Of a stretch of DNA of 64,000 bases, positions 44,220 through 52,772 are shown piece after piece (within the stretch, counting starts at the first letter, position 1; every line of letters begins with the position of its first letter). The translations under genes were made by a program, and so were the position numbers. Below the pieces are notes generated by a model. The model ran no database searches, was not told the DNA's origin, and saw nothing but the letters and a program-made list of their open reading frames with translations. The stretch is from Mycolicibacterium sp. CBMA 247 (GTDB taxonomy: Bacteria > Actinomycetota > Actinomycetes > Mycobacteriales > Mycobacteriaceae), in the NCBI RefSeq assembly GCF_009729095.1, contig NZ_VTGX01000002.1, forward strand, positions 1,240,001 to 1,304,000, in the 5' to 3' direction.

Positions 44220-44923
44220 GACACCAACCGCAGCAGTACGGCCTGCAGGTCCTCGGACGACAGTGTGGTGTGCGTACGGTTCTTGCGGCCGGCCCGACCG
44301 ATGAGGAACCCGAGCACGCCTGCGGCCGCGACCGCCCCGATGGCCGGGGCGAAGCGCTTGGCCATCGGTACCGCCATCACCTTGGCCAGGGCCAGCGCGT
44401 TGATCGGGGCGGCCTCCTGCGGTGCCTGCTCGGGTGCGGCAGCGGCCGAGCCGCTTTGGGCAGCCGGGGTGGCGGAGCCGAGCAACTCGGCCTCCAGGCT
44501 GCGGGCGAACTGGTCGATCAGGCTGCCGGCGACATCGGCCAGCACACCGCGGCCGAACTGGGCGGCCTTGCCGGAGATGGCCAGATCGGTGGTGACGACC
44601 ACCGTTGTACTTTCTGCGGAATCATCCTCTTTGAGCTGTGCCGTCACGACGGCCGAGGCGGTGCCGTTGCCGCGGGTCTCCTTACCGTTGGCCTTGAGCA
44701 CGACCCGCTGGGCCGCCACGTCCTTTTCCAGGAACGTCGCATCGCCCTTGTAGGACACCGTGATCGGGCCGACTTTCACCTTGACCGCGCCGGTGAAATC
44801 GTCACCGTCGACGCTCAGCAGGGTGGCCCCGGGCAGGCAGGGTGCGACGCGTTCGACGTCGGTGAGCACCTCCCAGGTTTTCGCCGCAGGTACCGCGACC
44901 CGGAATTCGTTGTTGAGCTCCAC
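44216..44923 (-). CDS. CoxG-like SRPBCC protein with membrane tail
   Basis: 235 residues. The first 150 form a CoxG-type START/SRPBCC domain (MELNNEFRVAVPAAKTWEVL; VAPCLPGATLL), then an Ala/Pro linker and a membrane helix near 205-222 (IGAVAAAGVLGFLIGRAGRK). In carboxydotrophs CoxG recruits the dehydrogenase to the membrane; the same tethering is likely here. Confidence 0.87.
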   Translation of the reverse strand: MELNNEFRVAVPAAKTWEVLTDVERVAPCLPGATLLSVDGDDFTGAVKVKVGPITVSYKGDATFLEKDVAAQRVVLKANGKETRGNGTASAVVTAQLKEDDSAESTTVVVTTDLAISGKAAQFGRGVLADVAGSLIDQFARSLEAELLGSATPAAQSGSAAAAPEQAPQEAAPINALALAKVMAVPMAKRFAPAIGAVAAAGVLGFLIGRAGRKNRTHTTLSSEDLQAVLLRLVS

Positions 44924-44925
44924 GA

Positions 44926-47322
44926 TTAGTGGTCCCTTCCTAGCGGTTTCTGCAAGCAGGGTTCCTGCGCCTGCTCGATGGCTTCGACGATGGCTGCGGG
45001 GGTGGCGGGCAGTGTGGTCAGGGTGACGCCGAGGGGGGCCAGCGCGTCGTTCACGGCGTTGATCACCGCGGGGGTCGAGCCGATGGCACCGCCCTCGCCC
45101 GCGCCCTTGTAGCCGCCGACCCCGGGGCCGGGGATCTCGACGTGACCGTATTCGATCACCGGGACCTCGGTCGCCGTGGGCAGCAGGTAGTCGACAAACG
45201 TTGAGGACAGCGGGTTTCCGGCGTCGTCATAGGACAGCTTCTCCAGCAGTGCACCGCCGATGCCCTGCACGGTGCCGCCGGCGATCTGGCCCTCGACCAC
45301 GTTGGGGTTGATCATCGGGCCGACGTCCTCGCTCACGATGTAGCGGGTGAGGGTGACATGCCCGGTGATCACATCGACCTCGCAGGTGCAGGCGTGGGTG
45401 GCGTTGGCCCAGTGGATCGGGGCGGTCGGCGGCGCGGTGTAGCGGGCGGTGGCCTCCAGATTCGCCGACATGCCCGGCGGCAGCTGCTGCGGCTCGTAGT
45501 GCGCGCGGAAGGCCAGATCGGCGAAGGCCACACTCTTTTCGGCATCGTTGCGGACGATTGCCTTCGACCCGCCGAGCACGATCTCGGATTCCTCGACGCC
45601 CAGACGCGCGGCGGCCATCGCGACCAGCTGGTTGCGCAGGATGGTGCCGGCCTCGTTGACCGCGCCCGCGGTCATCGGGGCGCTGCGGCTGCCCTGGGTG
45701 CCCGCGCCGTACGGGGTCACCGCGGTATCGCCCTGGATGGTGGCGACATCGTCGATGTCGGCGCCGAGTGCGTCGGCGGTGAGCTGAATGACGGTGGTTT
45801 CCAAGCTGTTTCCGGTCGAACCGCCGTTGACGTAGACGTTGATCTTGCCGGTCGGCTCCATCCGGATCGTGCAGCCTTCGCTGGCCATGGGGCCGGTGGC
45901 CGCACCGGTCGGCTCGATGTAGGCCGAGAAGCCAAGCCCGAGATAGCGGCCCTGGGCGAGCGCCTCGGCCTGTTCCTTGCGGAAGCCCTCGTGGTCGAGG
46001 ATCTTCACGGCCAGCTCGAACGTCTCGATCGGTGCGACGTGGTCGTAGGGCATGCCGTTGGGGTTGAAATACGGCATCTCGTCGCGGCGCAGCAGGTTCT
46101 TGCGCCGCAGCTCGACCGGGTCCATGTGCATCCTGCGCGCGGCGATGTCGAGAAGTATTTCGCGGGTGAGGGTTTCGTACTGCCACGGCCCGCGGTAGGC
46201 GTGCAGGCCCGCCGTGTTGGAGAACACCGTCTTGTAGCTGAAGCTGGCCTTGGGCACCCGGTAGGGGCCGGGGAAGAACATGCCGATGGCCGCGGTGGTC
46301 AGCACCGGGTAGGGGGTCGGATAGGAGCCGACGTCCTGGATGAAGTCGATGTCGGCGGCCAGGATGTTGCCGTCGTCATCAAAGGCCATCCGCACGTCGC
46401 CGTCGACGTGGCGGGACTGACCGGCCGACATCAGGTTCTCGCGGCGGTCCTCGATCCACTTCAGCGCTGTGCCTGATCGCGCGTTCGACGTCGCGGTGGC
46501 AACCTTGCGTGCGGCCAGCATGATGCACATGTCTTCGCGCATCGGCACGACCTTCTGACCGAATCCGCCGCCGGTGTCACGCATGATGACCCGCACATGC
46601 TGGGCCGGGATACCGAGCAGGCGGGCCGCGAACGCCCGCAGTTCGTGCGGGGTTTGAGTGGACGCCCAGATGGTCAGCTCACCCGTCGACTGCGTCCATT
46701 CTGTGACCATGCCGCGGCACTCGATCGGCACCGGCACATGCATCTGCTGGTAGATGTGCTCTTTGATCACATGTGCCGCGGAGCCGAAGACCTCCTCGTC
46801 CGGCGGCATGCCGGCCATGCCGCCGGCATTGTTGTCGCCGAAGGCCTCGTGGACGGACACGTCGGAGTCCAGTGCCTGGCGGAAGTCGGCGATCGCGGGC
46901 AGCGGCTCGTAGTCGACGTCGACCAGGTCGGCGGCGTCCTCGGCGATGTAGCGGCTCTCGGCGATGACCAGGGCCACCGGATCGCCCACGAACTTCACCT
47001 CGCCCTCGGCCAGGGGTGGCCGTGGCGTGTCGGGGATGTCCTTGCCGGTGACGGCGTGCCAGGCCTCCTTGACCTCGGGGTTGAGATCGGAGGCCGTCAG
47101 CACCGCATGCACGCCGGGCAGTGCCAGGGCCGCTGCGGCATCGATGCCGGTGAACTTCGCGTGCGCGTAGGGGCTGCGGACGAAGCAGGCGTGCAGCATG
47201 CCGGGCCGCGTGATGTCGTCGACGTACGTACCGCGTCCGGTGAGCAGGCGGGTGTCCTCCACCCGTTCGACCCGTCTGCCGGCATAGCGGGTTGCGACGG
47301 TCTCCGGTACGGCTGACGCCAT
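44926..47322 (-). CDS. Molybdopterin-binding large subunit, aldehyde/xanthine oxidase family
   Basis: 798 residues of the CoxL/xanthine dehydrogenase family. Mo-cofactor motifs include RDTGGGFGQK, GAGTQGSRSAP and the C-terminal GAGEGGAIGSTPAV carrying the catalytic glutamate. The active-site loop reads AYRGPWQ, not the AYxCSFR of true (form I) CO dehydrogenase, so it probably hydroxylates an aldehyde, purine or aromatic ring. First gene of a five-gene operon: large - CoxG - FAD - 2Fe-2S - dehydrogenase. Confidence 0.9.
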   Translation of the reverse strand: MASAVPETVATRYAGRRVERVEDTRLLTGRGTYVDDITRPGMLHACFVRSPYAHAKFTGIDAAAALALPGVHAVLTASDLNPEVKEAWHAVTGKDIPDTPRPPLAEGEVKFVGDPVALVIAESRYIAEDAADLVDVDYEPLPAIADFRQALDSDVSVHEAFGDNNAGGMAGMPPDEEVFGSAAHVIKEHIYQQMHVPVPIECRGMVTEWTQSTGELTIWASTQTPHELRAFAARLLGIPAQHVRVIMRDTGGGFGQKVVPMREDMCIMLAARKVATATSNARSGTALKWIEDRRENLMSAGQSRHVDGDVRMAFDDDGNILAADIDFIQDVGSYPTPYPVLTTAAIGMFFPGPYRVPKASFSYKTVFSNTAGLHAYRGPWQYETLTREILLDIAARRMHMDPVELRRKNLLRRDEMPYFNPNGMPYDHVAPIETFELAVKILDHEGFRKEQAEALAQGRYLGLGFSAYIEPTGAATGPMASEGCTIRMEPTGKINVYVNGGSTGNSLETTVIQLTADALGADIDDVATIQGDTAVTPYGAGTQGSRSAPMTAGAVNEAGTILRNQLVAMAAARLGVEESEIVLGGSKAIVRNDAEKSVAFADLAFRAHYEPQQLPPGMSANLEATARYTAPPTAPIHWANATHACTCEVDVITGHVTLTRYIVSEDVGPMINPNVVEGQIAGGTVQGIGGALLEKLSYDDAGNPLSSTFVDYLLPTATEVPVIEYGHVEIPGPGVGGYKGAGEGGAIGSTPAVINAVNDALAPLGVTLTTLPATPAAIVEAIEQAQEPCLQKPLGRDH

Positions 47323-47343
47323 AGGATTGCTCCAATCCGTCGG

Positions 47344-47365
47344 TTACTTCTGCGCGTAAGTAAGT
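47344..47365. promoter_or_regulatory. TTACTT...AAGTAA inverted repeat in the molybdenum-hydroxylase promoter
   Basis: TTACTT (47344) and AAGTAA (47358) are symmetric around an 8-base spacer, and TAAGTAAGT (47357-47365) repeats the element at 40069. Lies 22 bases before the large-subunit ATG. Candidate operator for a regulator common to both converging operons. Confidence 0.45.
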
Positions 47366-47424
47366 GGCCGTCGGGGTCTCAGACGCCGACTCAAGAGTGC
47401 GATTATCGTACATCGGAAAGCAAC

Positions 47425-48078
47425 ATGCCTGAAGAAGAGAGTGTCATTTCCGCAGGAATCCGGCTGCTATTGGCAACGGTGCTGACGGTCTCCGGCTGTG
47501 GATTCACAGTTGCCGAGGCGCCCGCGGCATCCGCCAGGCCGGCGGCCGAGGCCGGGCTGGTCGACGTGCGCTCCGTGGTCCCCGACGCGGTGATCGACCT
47601 GCGCTACGCGACCACCGACAACTTCGTCGGCCAGCGGCTCTATCCGGTCGGGGCGCCCTGCCTGGTGCACGAGTCGATGGCCCCCGGGCTGGCGGCCGCC
47701 GCGGCCGCGCTGCGACCCGAGACCCTGGTGTTCTGGGACTGCTATCGGCCACACGAAGTGCAGGTCAGGATGTTCGAGGTGGTGTCCAACCCCAACTGGG
47801 TGGCCCGGCCGAGCGCCTACGCCCGCAGCCACGAGGCCGGCCGCTCGGTCGACGTGACGATCGCCGGGGCCGACATGGGCACCGGCTTCGACGACTTCAC
47901 CCCGCACAGCGCGGCCTATGCCACCGAGGGGGTCAGCCCGGCAGCCCAGGCCAACCGGGCCCGGCTGCGCGACGCTATGAAAACCGGCGGGCTGACCGTC
48001 TACTCGGGGGAGTGGTGGCACTTCGACGGTCCGGGCGCCGCCGATCCGCGGCCCTACCTCGATGTACCGCTTGGGTAG
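47425..48078 (+). CDS. Exported D-Ala-D-Ala dipeptidase (VanX/M15D-like)
   Basis: 217 residues: a hydrophobic N-terminus (IRLLLATVLTVSGCG) that includes a lipobox-like VSGC, then an M15 dipeptidase domain. Zinc ligands fit SHEAGRSVDV (His and Asp) and EWWHFD (catalytic Glu and His); DLRYATTDNF and FWDCYRP are typical of VanX relatives. Expected to cleave D-Ala-D-Ala or similar wall dipeptides outside the membrane. GGAAAG precedes ATG 47425. Confidence 0.85.
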   Translation: MPEEESVISAGIRLLLATVLTVSGCGFTVAEAPAASARPAAEAGLVDVRSVVPDAVIDLRYATTDNFVGQRLYPVGAPCLVHESMAPGLAAAAAALRPETLVFWDCYRPHEVQVRMFEVVSNPNWVARPSAYARSHEAGRSVDVTIAGADMGTGFDDFTPHSAAYATEGVSPAAQANRARLRDAMKTGGLTVYSGEWWHFDGPGAADPRPYLDVPLG

Positions 48079-48148
48079 ATTCCTGACCGGCTCCTGTGCC
48101 AGCATCGAATGCGGCAACAGTCATGACCAGATGCGCGTGGAGCCGCAA

Positions 48149-48856
48149 ATGAACGTCATCAAACTGATCCAGGGCGCGGTGCTGATCGCCGCCTGCGCCG
48201 TTCCGATCGCGCCCCTGCCCGCCGCGTCGGCGCAACCGTGCGCCGATGTCGAGGTGGTGTTCGCCCGCGGCACCTACGAGCCGCCCGGGATCGGCGGACC
48301 GGGACAGACGTTCGTCGATGCGCTGCGCGCGCGTGCCCGAGACCGATCGGTTGACGTGTATCCGGTGAACTACGCGGCCAGCGGAAACTTCGGCGACCGA
48401 ATCGAGTTCGCCAGGACGGTGGTCGACGGCATCCGCGATGCGGCCAACCATATCCAGGCGACGGCCAGGGACTGCCCCAACACCAAGGTGGTGCTGGGCG
48501 GCTACTCCCAGGGGGCCGTGGTAGCCGGGTTTGTCACCTCGGCCGCCGTTCCCGCCGAGATCCCGGCCGAATACCAGCAGTTCATCCCCCAACCCATGCC
48601 GCCCGAGGTTTCCGACCACGTGGCCTCGGTGGTGCTGCTCGGCAAGCCGTCCGCCGAGTTCATGCGCGATATCGGGGCACCGGCCCTGGTGATCGGCCCG
48701 CGCTACAAAGACAAGACCATCGAGCTGTGTGAGCCCGGTGACACCATCTGCGATGGAACACCCGCCGGGGTACCCAGTTTCGCGCATGGCGCGTACGTGT
48801 TCAACGGAATGCCGGCCCAGGCGGCGGATTTCACGGTCAACCGGCTGAAGAGTTGA
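48149..48856 (+). CDS. Secreted cutinase-family esterase
   Basis: 235 residues with a signal peptide ending near ASA-Q. The cutinase catalytic set is present: GGYSQGA serine elbow, aspartate in PGDTICDG and histidine in FAHGAYV; disulfide cysteines flank (QPCADVEVVFARGT). Mycobacterial cutinase-like proteins hydrolyse lipid esters. GGAG six bases before ATG 48149 supports this start over ATG 48131. Confidence 0.88.
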   Translation: MNVIKLIQGAVLIAACAVPIAPLPAASAQPCADVEVVFARGTYEPPGIGGPGQTFVDALRARARDRSVDVYPVNYAASGNFGDRIEFARTVVDGIRDAANHIQATARDCPNTKVVLGGYSQGAVVAGFVTSAAVPAEIPAEYQQFIPQPMPPEVSDHVASVVLLGKPSAEFMRDIGAPALVIGPRYKDKTIELCEPGDTICDGTPAGVPSFAHGAYVFNGMPAQAADFTVNRLKS

Positions 48857-48933
48857 TAACGATATGAAACCTCAATGGTTGCAATGTGATACGTGAGTCC
48901 GGGGTGTTTGCTGAGCGCCACTATGTTCACTAA

Positions 48934-50079
48934 GTGCACCGTCGAACGGCCCTCAAGATCCCGCTGGTACTGGCAGCAGCAGCGGCTCTCCCTCAGGCAC
49001 TGGCTCCTCTTTCCGTACTCCCGCGTGCGACCGCAGCACCAGGCCAGTGGCCGGTTGAACGCGCCAACACCTGGTATCAGGCGCAGGGCTGGCTGGTCGG
49101 CACGAACTTCGTCACCTCGAACGCGATCAACCAGATCGAGATGTTCGCCCCGGGCACCTACGACGCGCGGCGCATCGACAGTGAGTTGGGGGCGTGCCGG
49201 CTTCTCGGGTTCAACACCGTACGAGTGTTCCTGCACGACTTGCTGTGGGCGCAGGACCGTGCCGGATTCCAAAGCCGGTTGGCCCAGTTCGTCGGGATCG
49301 CGGCGCGTCAGGGCATCAAACCGTTGTTCGTCTTCTTCGACTCATGTTGGGATCCGCACCCCCAGGTGGGCGCGCAGCGGGCGCCGACGCCGGGCGTGCA
49401 CAACTCGGGCTGGGTGCAGAGTCCGGGGGCGCAACGCATCGACGACCCTCGCTACCGCCCCGTGCTGCGCGACTACGTGGTGGGCGTGATGAGCCAATTC
49501 CGCACTGACGACCGGGTCTTGGGCTGGGACCTGTGGAACGAGCCGGACAACCCCGCCAAGCAGTACCGCAAGGTCGAGCGCAAGGACAAGATCGACGCTG
49601 TCGGAGGACTGCTGCCACAGGTGTTCGGCTGGGCGCGTTCGGTCGATGCCGTGCAGCCGTTGACCAGTGGCGTATGGCAGGGCAGCTGGGATCGCGGAAG
49701 CCGCAGCGAAATGGACAACTTCCAACTCGACAACTCCGATGTCATCTCTTTCCACTCGTATGCGGGCCCCGACGAATTCGAGGCCCGCATCGCCGAGCTC
49801 GCCCCGCTGGGACGGCCGATCCTGTGCACCGAGTACCTGGCTCGAGACCAGGGCAGCACCGTCGAGGGCGTGCTTCCGGTTGCCAAGCGGCACAACGTCG
49901 GCGCGTACAGCTGGGGGCTGGTGGCCGGCAAGACGCAGACCTATTTCCCGTGGGATTCCTGGGACAAGCCCTACACCAAGGTTCCCAACGTCTGGTTCCA
50001 TGACCTGCTGCAACCCGATGGGCGGCCCTACCGCGACAGCGAGTATCAAACGCTGCGGAAGCTGACCACCCGGGTTTAA
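48934..50079 (+). CDS. Secreted cellulase-family (GH5/GH-A clan) glycoside hydrolase
   Basis: 381 residues. An RR-containing signal peptide (HRRTALKIPLVLAAAAALP, possibly Tat) precedes a TIM barrel. Candidate acid/base is Glu in GWDLWNEPDNP and nucleophile Glu in ILCTEYLAR, as in clan GH-A (cellulase, mannanase, xylanase). Substrate not assignable. GTG 48934 is the start. The stop overlaps the converging hydratase by four bases. Confidence 0.8.
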   Translation: MHRRTALKIPLVLAAAAALPQALAPLSVLPRATAAPGQWPVERANTWYQAQGWLVGTNFVTSNAINQIEMFAPGTYDARRIDSELGACRLLGFNTVRVFLHDLLWAQDRAGFQSRLAQFVGIAARQGIKPLFVFFDSCWDPHPQVGAQRAPTPGVHNSGWVQSPGAQRIDDPRYRPVLRDYVVGVMSQFRTDDRVLGWDLWNEPDNPAKQYRKVERKDKIDAVGGLLPQVFGWARSVDAVQPLTSGVWQGSWDRGSRSEMDNFQLDNSDVISFHSYAGPDEFEARIAELAPLGRPILCTEYLARDQGSTVEGVLPVAKRHNVGAYSWGLVAGKTQTYFPWDSWDKPYTKVPNVWFHDLLQPDGRPYRDSEYQTLRKLTTRV

Positions 50080-50876
50080 CCGTTCGCCGCGATGCCTTGG
50101 CAGGCATTTTTGAAGTCGTCCGAGGCGAGGCATCGAGCCTGCGCAGCGACCGTCATCCGCAAGCTCGTGGCGGGGCCCAGACGCCAACCGGCATCGATGG
50201 CTGCCCGCGCGCCGCGGATGGCCAGCGGCGCTTGGGCTGCGAGCCGCTCGGCGAATTCGTCCACCGCAGAATCGAGTTGGTGATCGGGCGCGATTCGGTT
50301 GGCCAGGCCGATCCGGAATGCCTCAGCGGCGTCGATGATCTCACCGAGCAGGATCAACTCCCGCGCGCGGCCCTCACCGATGATGCGTGGCAGCCGGAAG
50401 GTGGCACCCATGTCGGGCAGCAGGCCGTAGCGGGCCTCGGTGAGCCCGACTCGGGCGCCTTCGGCGAAGATCCGGAAGTCGCAGGCCAGGGCGAGTTGAA
50501 GGCCCGCGCCGTACGCGTGCCCGTGAACGGCCGCGACGCTGGGGCAGGGCAGTTGTGGGATGAACTCGAAGACGCCGGCCACTGCGAGGCCCAGTTCGAT
50601 GGTCTCGTCGTCGTCGGGGTCCCGATCGACGAACTGGGCCAGCGTGCCCGTCATCGCCTCGGACAGGTCCAGTCCTGCCGAGAATGACGTGCCCGCACCC
50701 GCCACCACCAGGCAGCGCAACGTATCGTCCTCGGCCAGCTGTGCACCGAGATGGCCGAGTTCCGTACGCATCTGCGGGTTCAGCGCGTTCAGCTTGGCGG
50801 GCCGATTCAGTGTCAGGGTGCCGACGTCCGCTCGGCGGGCATAGCGGATCGTCTCGTAATGGGCCTGGTCTGTCAT
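50076..50876 (-). CDS. Enoyl-CoA hydratase family protein
   Basis: 266 residues, crotonase fold: GAGTSFSAGLDLSE oxyanion loop; AVHGHAYGAGLQLALACD; GLTEARYGLLPDMGAT with the likely catalytic Glu. The residue equivalent to the other acid is Gln in GAGLQL, so its exact reaction (hydratase, isomerase or other) is uncertain. Monocistronic, convergent with the glycoside hydrolase. Confidence 0.84.
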   Translation of the reverse strand: MTDQAHYETIRYARRADVGTLTLNRPAKLNALNPQMRTELGHLGAQLAEDDTLRCLVVAGAGTSFSAGLDLSEAMTGTLAQFVDRDPDDDETIELGLAVAGVFEFIPQLPCPSVAAVHGHAYGAGLQLALACDFRIFAEGARVGLTEARYGLLPDMGATFRLPRIIGEGRARELILLGEIIDAAEAFRIGLANRIAPDHQLDSAVDEFAERLAAQAPLAIRGARAAIDAGWRLGPATSLRMTVAAQARCLASDDFKNACQGIAANG

Positions 50877-51015
50877 GGCATCTCCCTGAAAGTGGCTTGC
50901 CCGTCACTCCTTAGACGATCGGCGGCGGTCATTGGTGACATCAGCTGTGCGGTGTCACAACCGGGCACTGTCATTCGTCAAAGAACTACACACCCACAAC
51001 AGAAGGGATACGACG

Positions 51016-51378
51016 ATGAACATCGCACTATGGGCTGCCCAACTGATCTTGGCCGCGGTATTCGCAGTGTCCGGCACCGCCAAACTCACGATGACACGCG
51101 AGCGGCTGTTGGACACCGGCCAAACCGGGGTGGCCGTGTTTCCGATGCCGGTGGTCCGTTTCACCGCGGCGATGGAATTACTCGCGGTGATCGGGCTGAT
51201 CGCTCCCGGGCTCACCGGAATCGGTGCGGTGCTGACCCCGCTGGCTGCCGCCGGGTTGTGCGTGGTGATGGTCGGCGCCGCGTGGGCCCACAGCCGGCTA
51301 CATGAACCTCGAAACGTGCTGGCCAATACCGTGCTGTTCGCCCTGGCGGCCTTCGTCATGATCGGCCGTGTGGTCTGA
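51016..51378 (+). CDS. DoxX-family membrane protein
   Basis: 120 residues with four predicted membrane helices (WAAQLILAAVFAVSGTAKL; FTAAMELLAVIGLIAPG; LTPLAAAGLCVVMVGAA; LANTVLFALAAFVMIG). DoxX-like proteins are linked to redox or quinone-associated functions, but none is shown here. AGAAGGGA precedes ATG 51016. Confidence 0.83.
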   Translation: MNIALWAAQLILAAVFAVSGTAKLTMTRERLLDTGQTGVAVFPMPVVRFTAAMELLAVIGLIAPGLTGIGAVLTPLAAAGLCVVMVGAAWAHSRLHEPRNVLANTVLFALAAFVMIGRVV

Positions 51379-51382
51379 ATCC

Positions 51383-51787
51383 CTAGTACGACTGGCCGTT
51401 GGCGTATCGCTGCCGGCGGTAGTGGCGCCCGTTACCGCGGTTTCGGCTCTTGTACGTCGGCAACTGTGAGTCGCAGTTCGGGCAGATCAGTCGCAGGTTG
51501 TCCCGACAGTTGTTCGTCGGGTTCCCGTCGATGTGATCCAACACCAATATGAGGGGAACTCCCTGCCACACGCTGGCTGCGCCGCAGATCGCGCAACAGC
51601 CCGACTGAGCAGCGGCGAGATACTCCCGGATGTAGTGACCGGGATGGCTGTTGACACGTGCCTCGCCGGATTCGAGCCAGCGTTTGGTACTGGCATCACG
51701 CCGGGCCAGCGCCTGACACGCGTTACCGCAGTAGACCTTCTGACTGCGCTTCGAAAGTGGCGAACCGCATGCCCGGCACCCTCTCAT
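51383..51787 (-). CDS. HNH endonuclease with N-terminal zinc ribbon
   Basis: 134 residues: an N-terminal C-x2-C...C-x3-C ribbon (CRACGSPLSKRSQKVYCGNAC) is visible as CRAC and CGNAC, then an HNH core CCAICG...LVLDHIDGNPTNN...ICPNC. Basic C-terminus (KSRNRGNGRHYRRQRY). Similar genes occur in phages and islands, and it lies 47 bases from a tRNA gene, but no other mobile features are visible. Confidence 0.82.
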   Translation of the reverse strand: MRGCRACGSPLSKRSQKVYCGNACQALARRDASTKRWLESGEARVNSHPGHYIREYLAAAQSGCCAICGAASVWQGVPLILVLDHIDGNPTNNCRDNLRLICPNCDSQLPTYKSRNRGNGRHYRRQRYANGQSY

Positions 51788-51833
51788 GGGTTGAAGCTAC
51801 GAGCGTGCACCGACAAGTAAGTCGCTGCCAGCG

Positions 51834-51908
51834 TGGAGCCCCCGGTCGGGATTGAACCGACGGCCTACGCTTTACAAGAGCGTTGCTCTACCACTGAGCT
51901 ACGGAGGC
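51834..51908 (-). tRNA. tRNA-Thr (anticodon UGU), CCA encoded
   Basis: Read on the minus strand: acceptor GCCTCCG pairs with CGGGGGC, D-arm TAGCTCAGTGGTAGAGCA, anticodon stem ACGCT/AGCGT with loop CTTGTAA (anticodon TGT), T-arm GTCGGTTCAATCCCGAC, then T and encoded CCA. All stems close normally. Confidence 0.96.
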
Positions 51909-51934
51909 GGGTGGAACGCGCCTAGCTTAACGGG

Positions 51935-52750
51935 TCAGTCGTCGGCGTCGATAATTCGCTGCGAGGTGACCGGGCGCGGGGCGGTCCGGCGCGATGACCG
52001 GCGGGGCAGCGGGATGCGGTCGGCGATATTGCTCAGCGGGTTGACCACCTGGCTCAGCGTGATGACCGCGTCGTGCAGCGCATCGATGGTGGGGGCCAGG
52101 GCCTCCAGCCCGGGGGCCAGTCGATTGAGCGTGTCGGCCACATCGGCGAGCTTGAGCAGCGGGCCGTCCGGATCGGTCAGGGTGTCCAGCAGGCCGCCCT
52201 CGGCCAGCAGGCGATCGGCCACCCCGTCTTCGCGCAGCACCCGCTCGAACAGCCCGTCATTCGCCAGCAGTTGATCGGCCAGCCCGCCCGGCGCGATCAC
52301 TCGGGACAGCGCGCCGTCCTCGGTGGTCAGCCGATCCAGCAGGCCGCCCTCCAAGGTGATCTGGTCCACCAGGCCCCCGGGTGCCACCGCCCGGGCCACG
52401 GCGCCGTTGTCCGCGGTCAGCCGGTCCAGCAGTCCACCCTCGGCGGTCAGCTGATCGACCAGCCCGCCTGGTCGCAGCAAACGGTTCACCGGGCCGTCGG
52501 GGGCCAGTGCCCGACCCAACGGGGCATCGTCGTCGAGCAGCCGCGCCAGGCGGTTGGCCCGCTCCACCGCGTCATCGATCCCGAACAGTTGGGCCATCGA
52601 TGACCTGCCGTTGAGCGGTTTGCCGTCGGTGATTCCGCGCTGGACTGCGTTGAGCGTCTCACTGGCGATGCCGAGGCCGGCATCTGCCACCGCGAGCCCG
52701 ATTCGAACGGGGGCGGTAGCAACCTGGACCAGGGTTTTGCCGAGGTTCAT
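51935..52750 (-). CDS. Protein of 12 tandem decapeptide repeats, divergent from phoP
   Basis: 271 residues. The N-terminus (about 1-45) contains an amphipathic segment. Residues 77-196 are exactly twelve 10-residue units of the type LLDRLTAEGG, grouped in thirds (for example LVDQ.., LLDR.., A.xR..APGG), giving a 30-residue super-period. Each unit has hydrophobics at 1, 2, 5 and 6, charged or polar at 3-4, and Gly at 9-10. A second helical region (197-240) and a basic, disordered tail follow. Position matches Rv0756c. Function unknown. Confidence 0.82.
   Translation of the reverse strand: MNLGKTLVQVATAPVRIGLAVADAGLGIASETLNAVQRGITDGKPLNGRSSMAQLFGIDDAVERANRLARLLDDDAPLGRALAPDGPVNRLLRPGGLVDQLTAEGGLLDRLTADNGAVARAVAPGGLVDQITLEGGLLDRLTTEDGALSRVIAPGGLADQLLANDGLFERVLREDGVADRLLAEGGLLDTLTDPDGPLLKLADVADTLNRLAPGLEALAPTIDALHDAVITLSQVVNPLSNIADRIPLPRRSSRRTAPRPVTSQRIIDADD
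52163..52522 (-). repeat. DNA encoding the twelve decapeptides (30-base period)
   Basis: The coding sequence of residues 77-196 repeats every 30 bases, strongest as CTGCTGGACCGGCTGACC-like units on the minus strand. Units diverge, so it is an old expansion rather than a recent minisatellite. Confidence 0.8.
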
Positions 52751-52772
52751 GGCGTCAGTGTAGTTACCCGGA

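Noticed and set aside
44926..47322. Annotation as carbon monoxide dehydrogenase
   Set aside because: The AYxCSFR active-site loop of form I CO dehydrogenase is absent (AYRGPWQ instead).
52163..52522. CRISPR-like or minisatellite array
   Set aside because: The 30-base periodicity is coding (decapeptides), with no spacers and no cas genes nearby.
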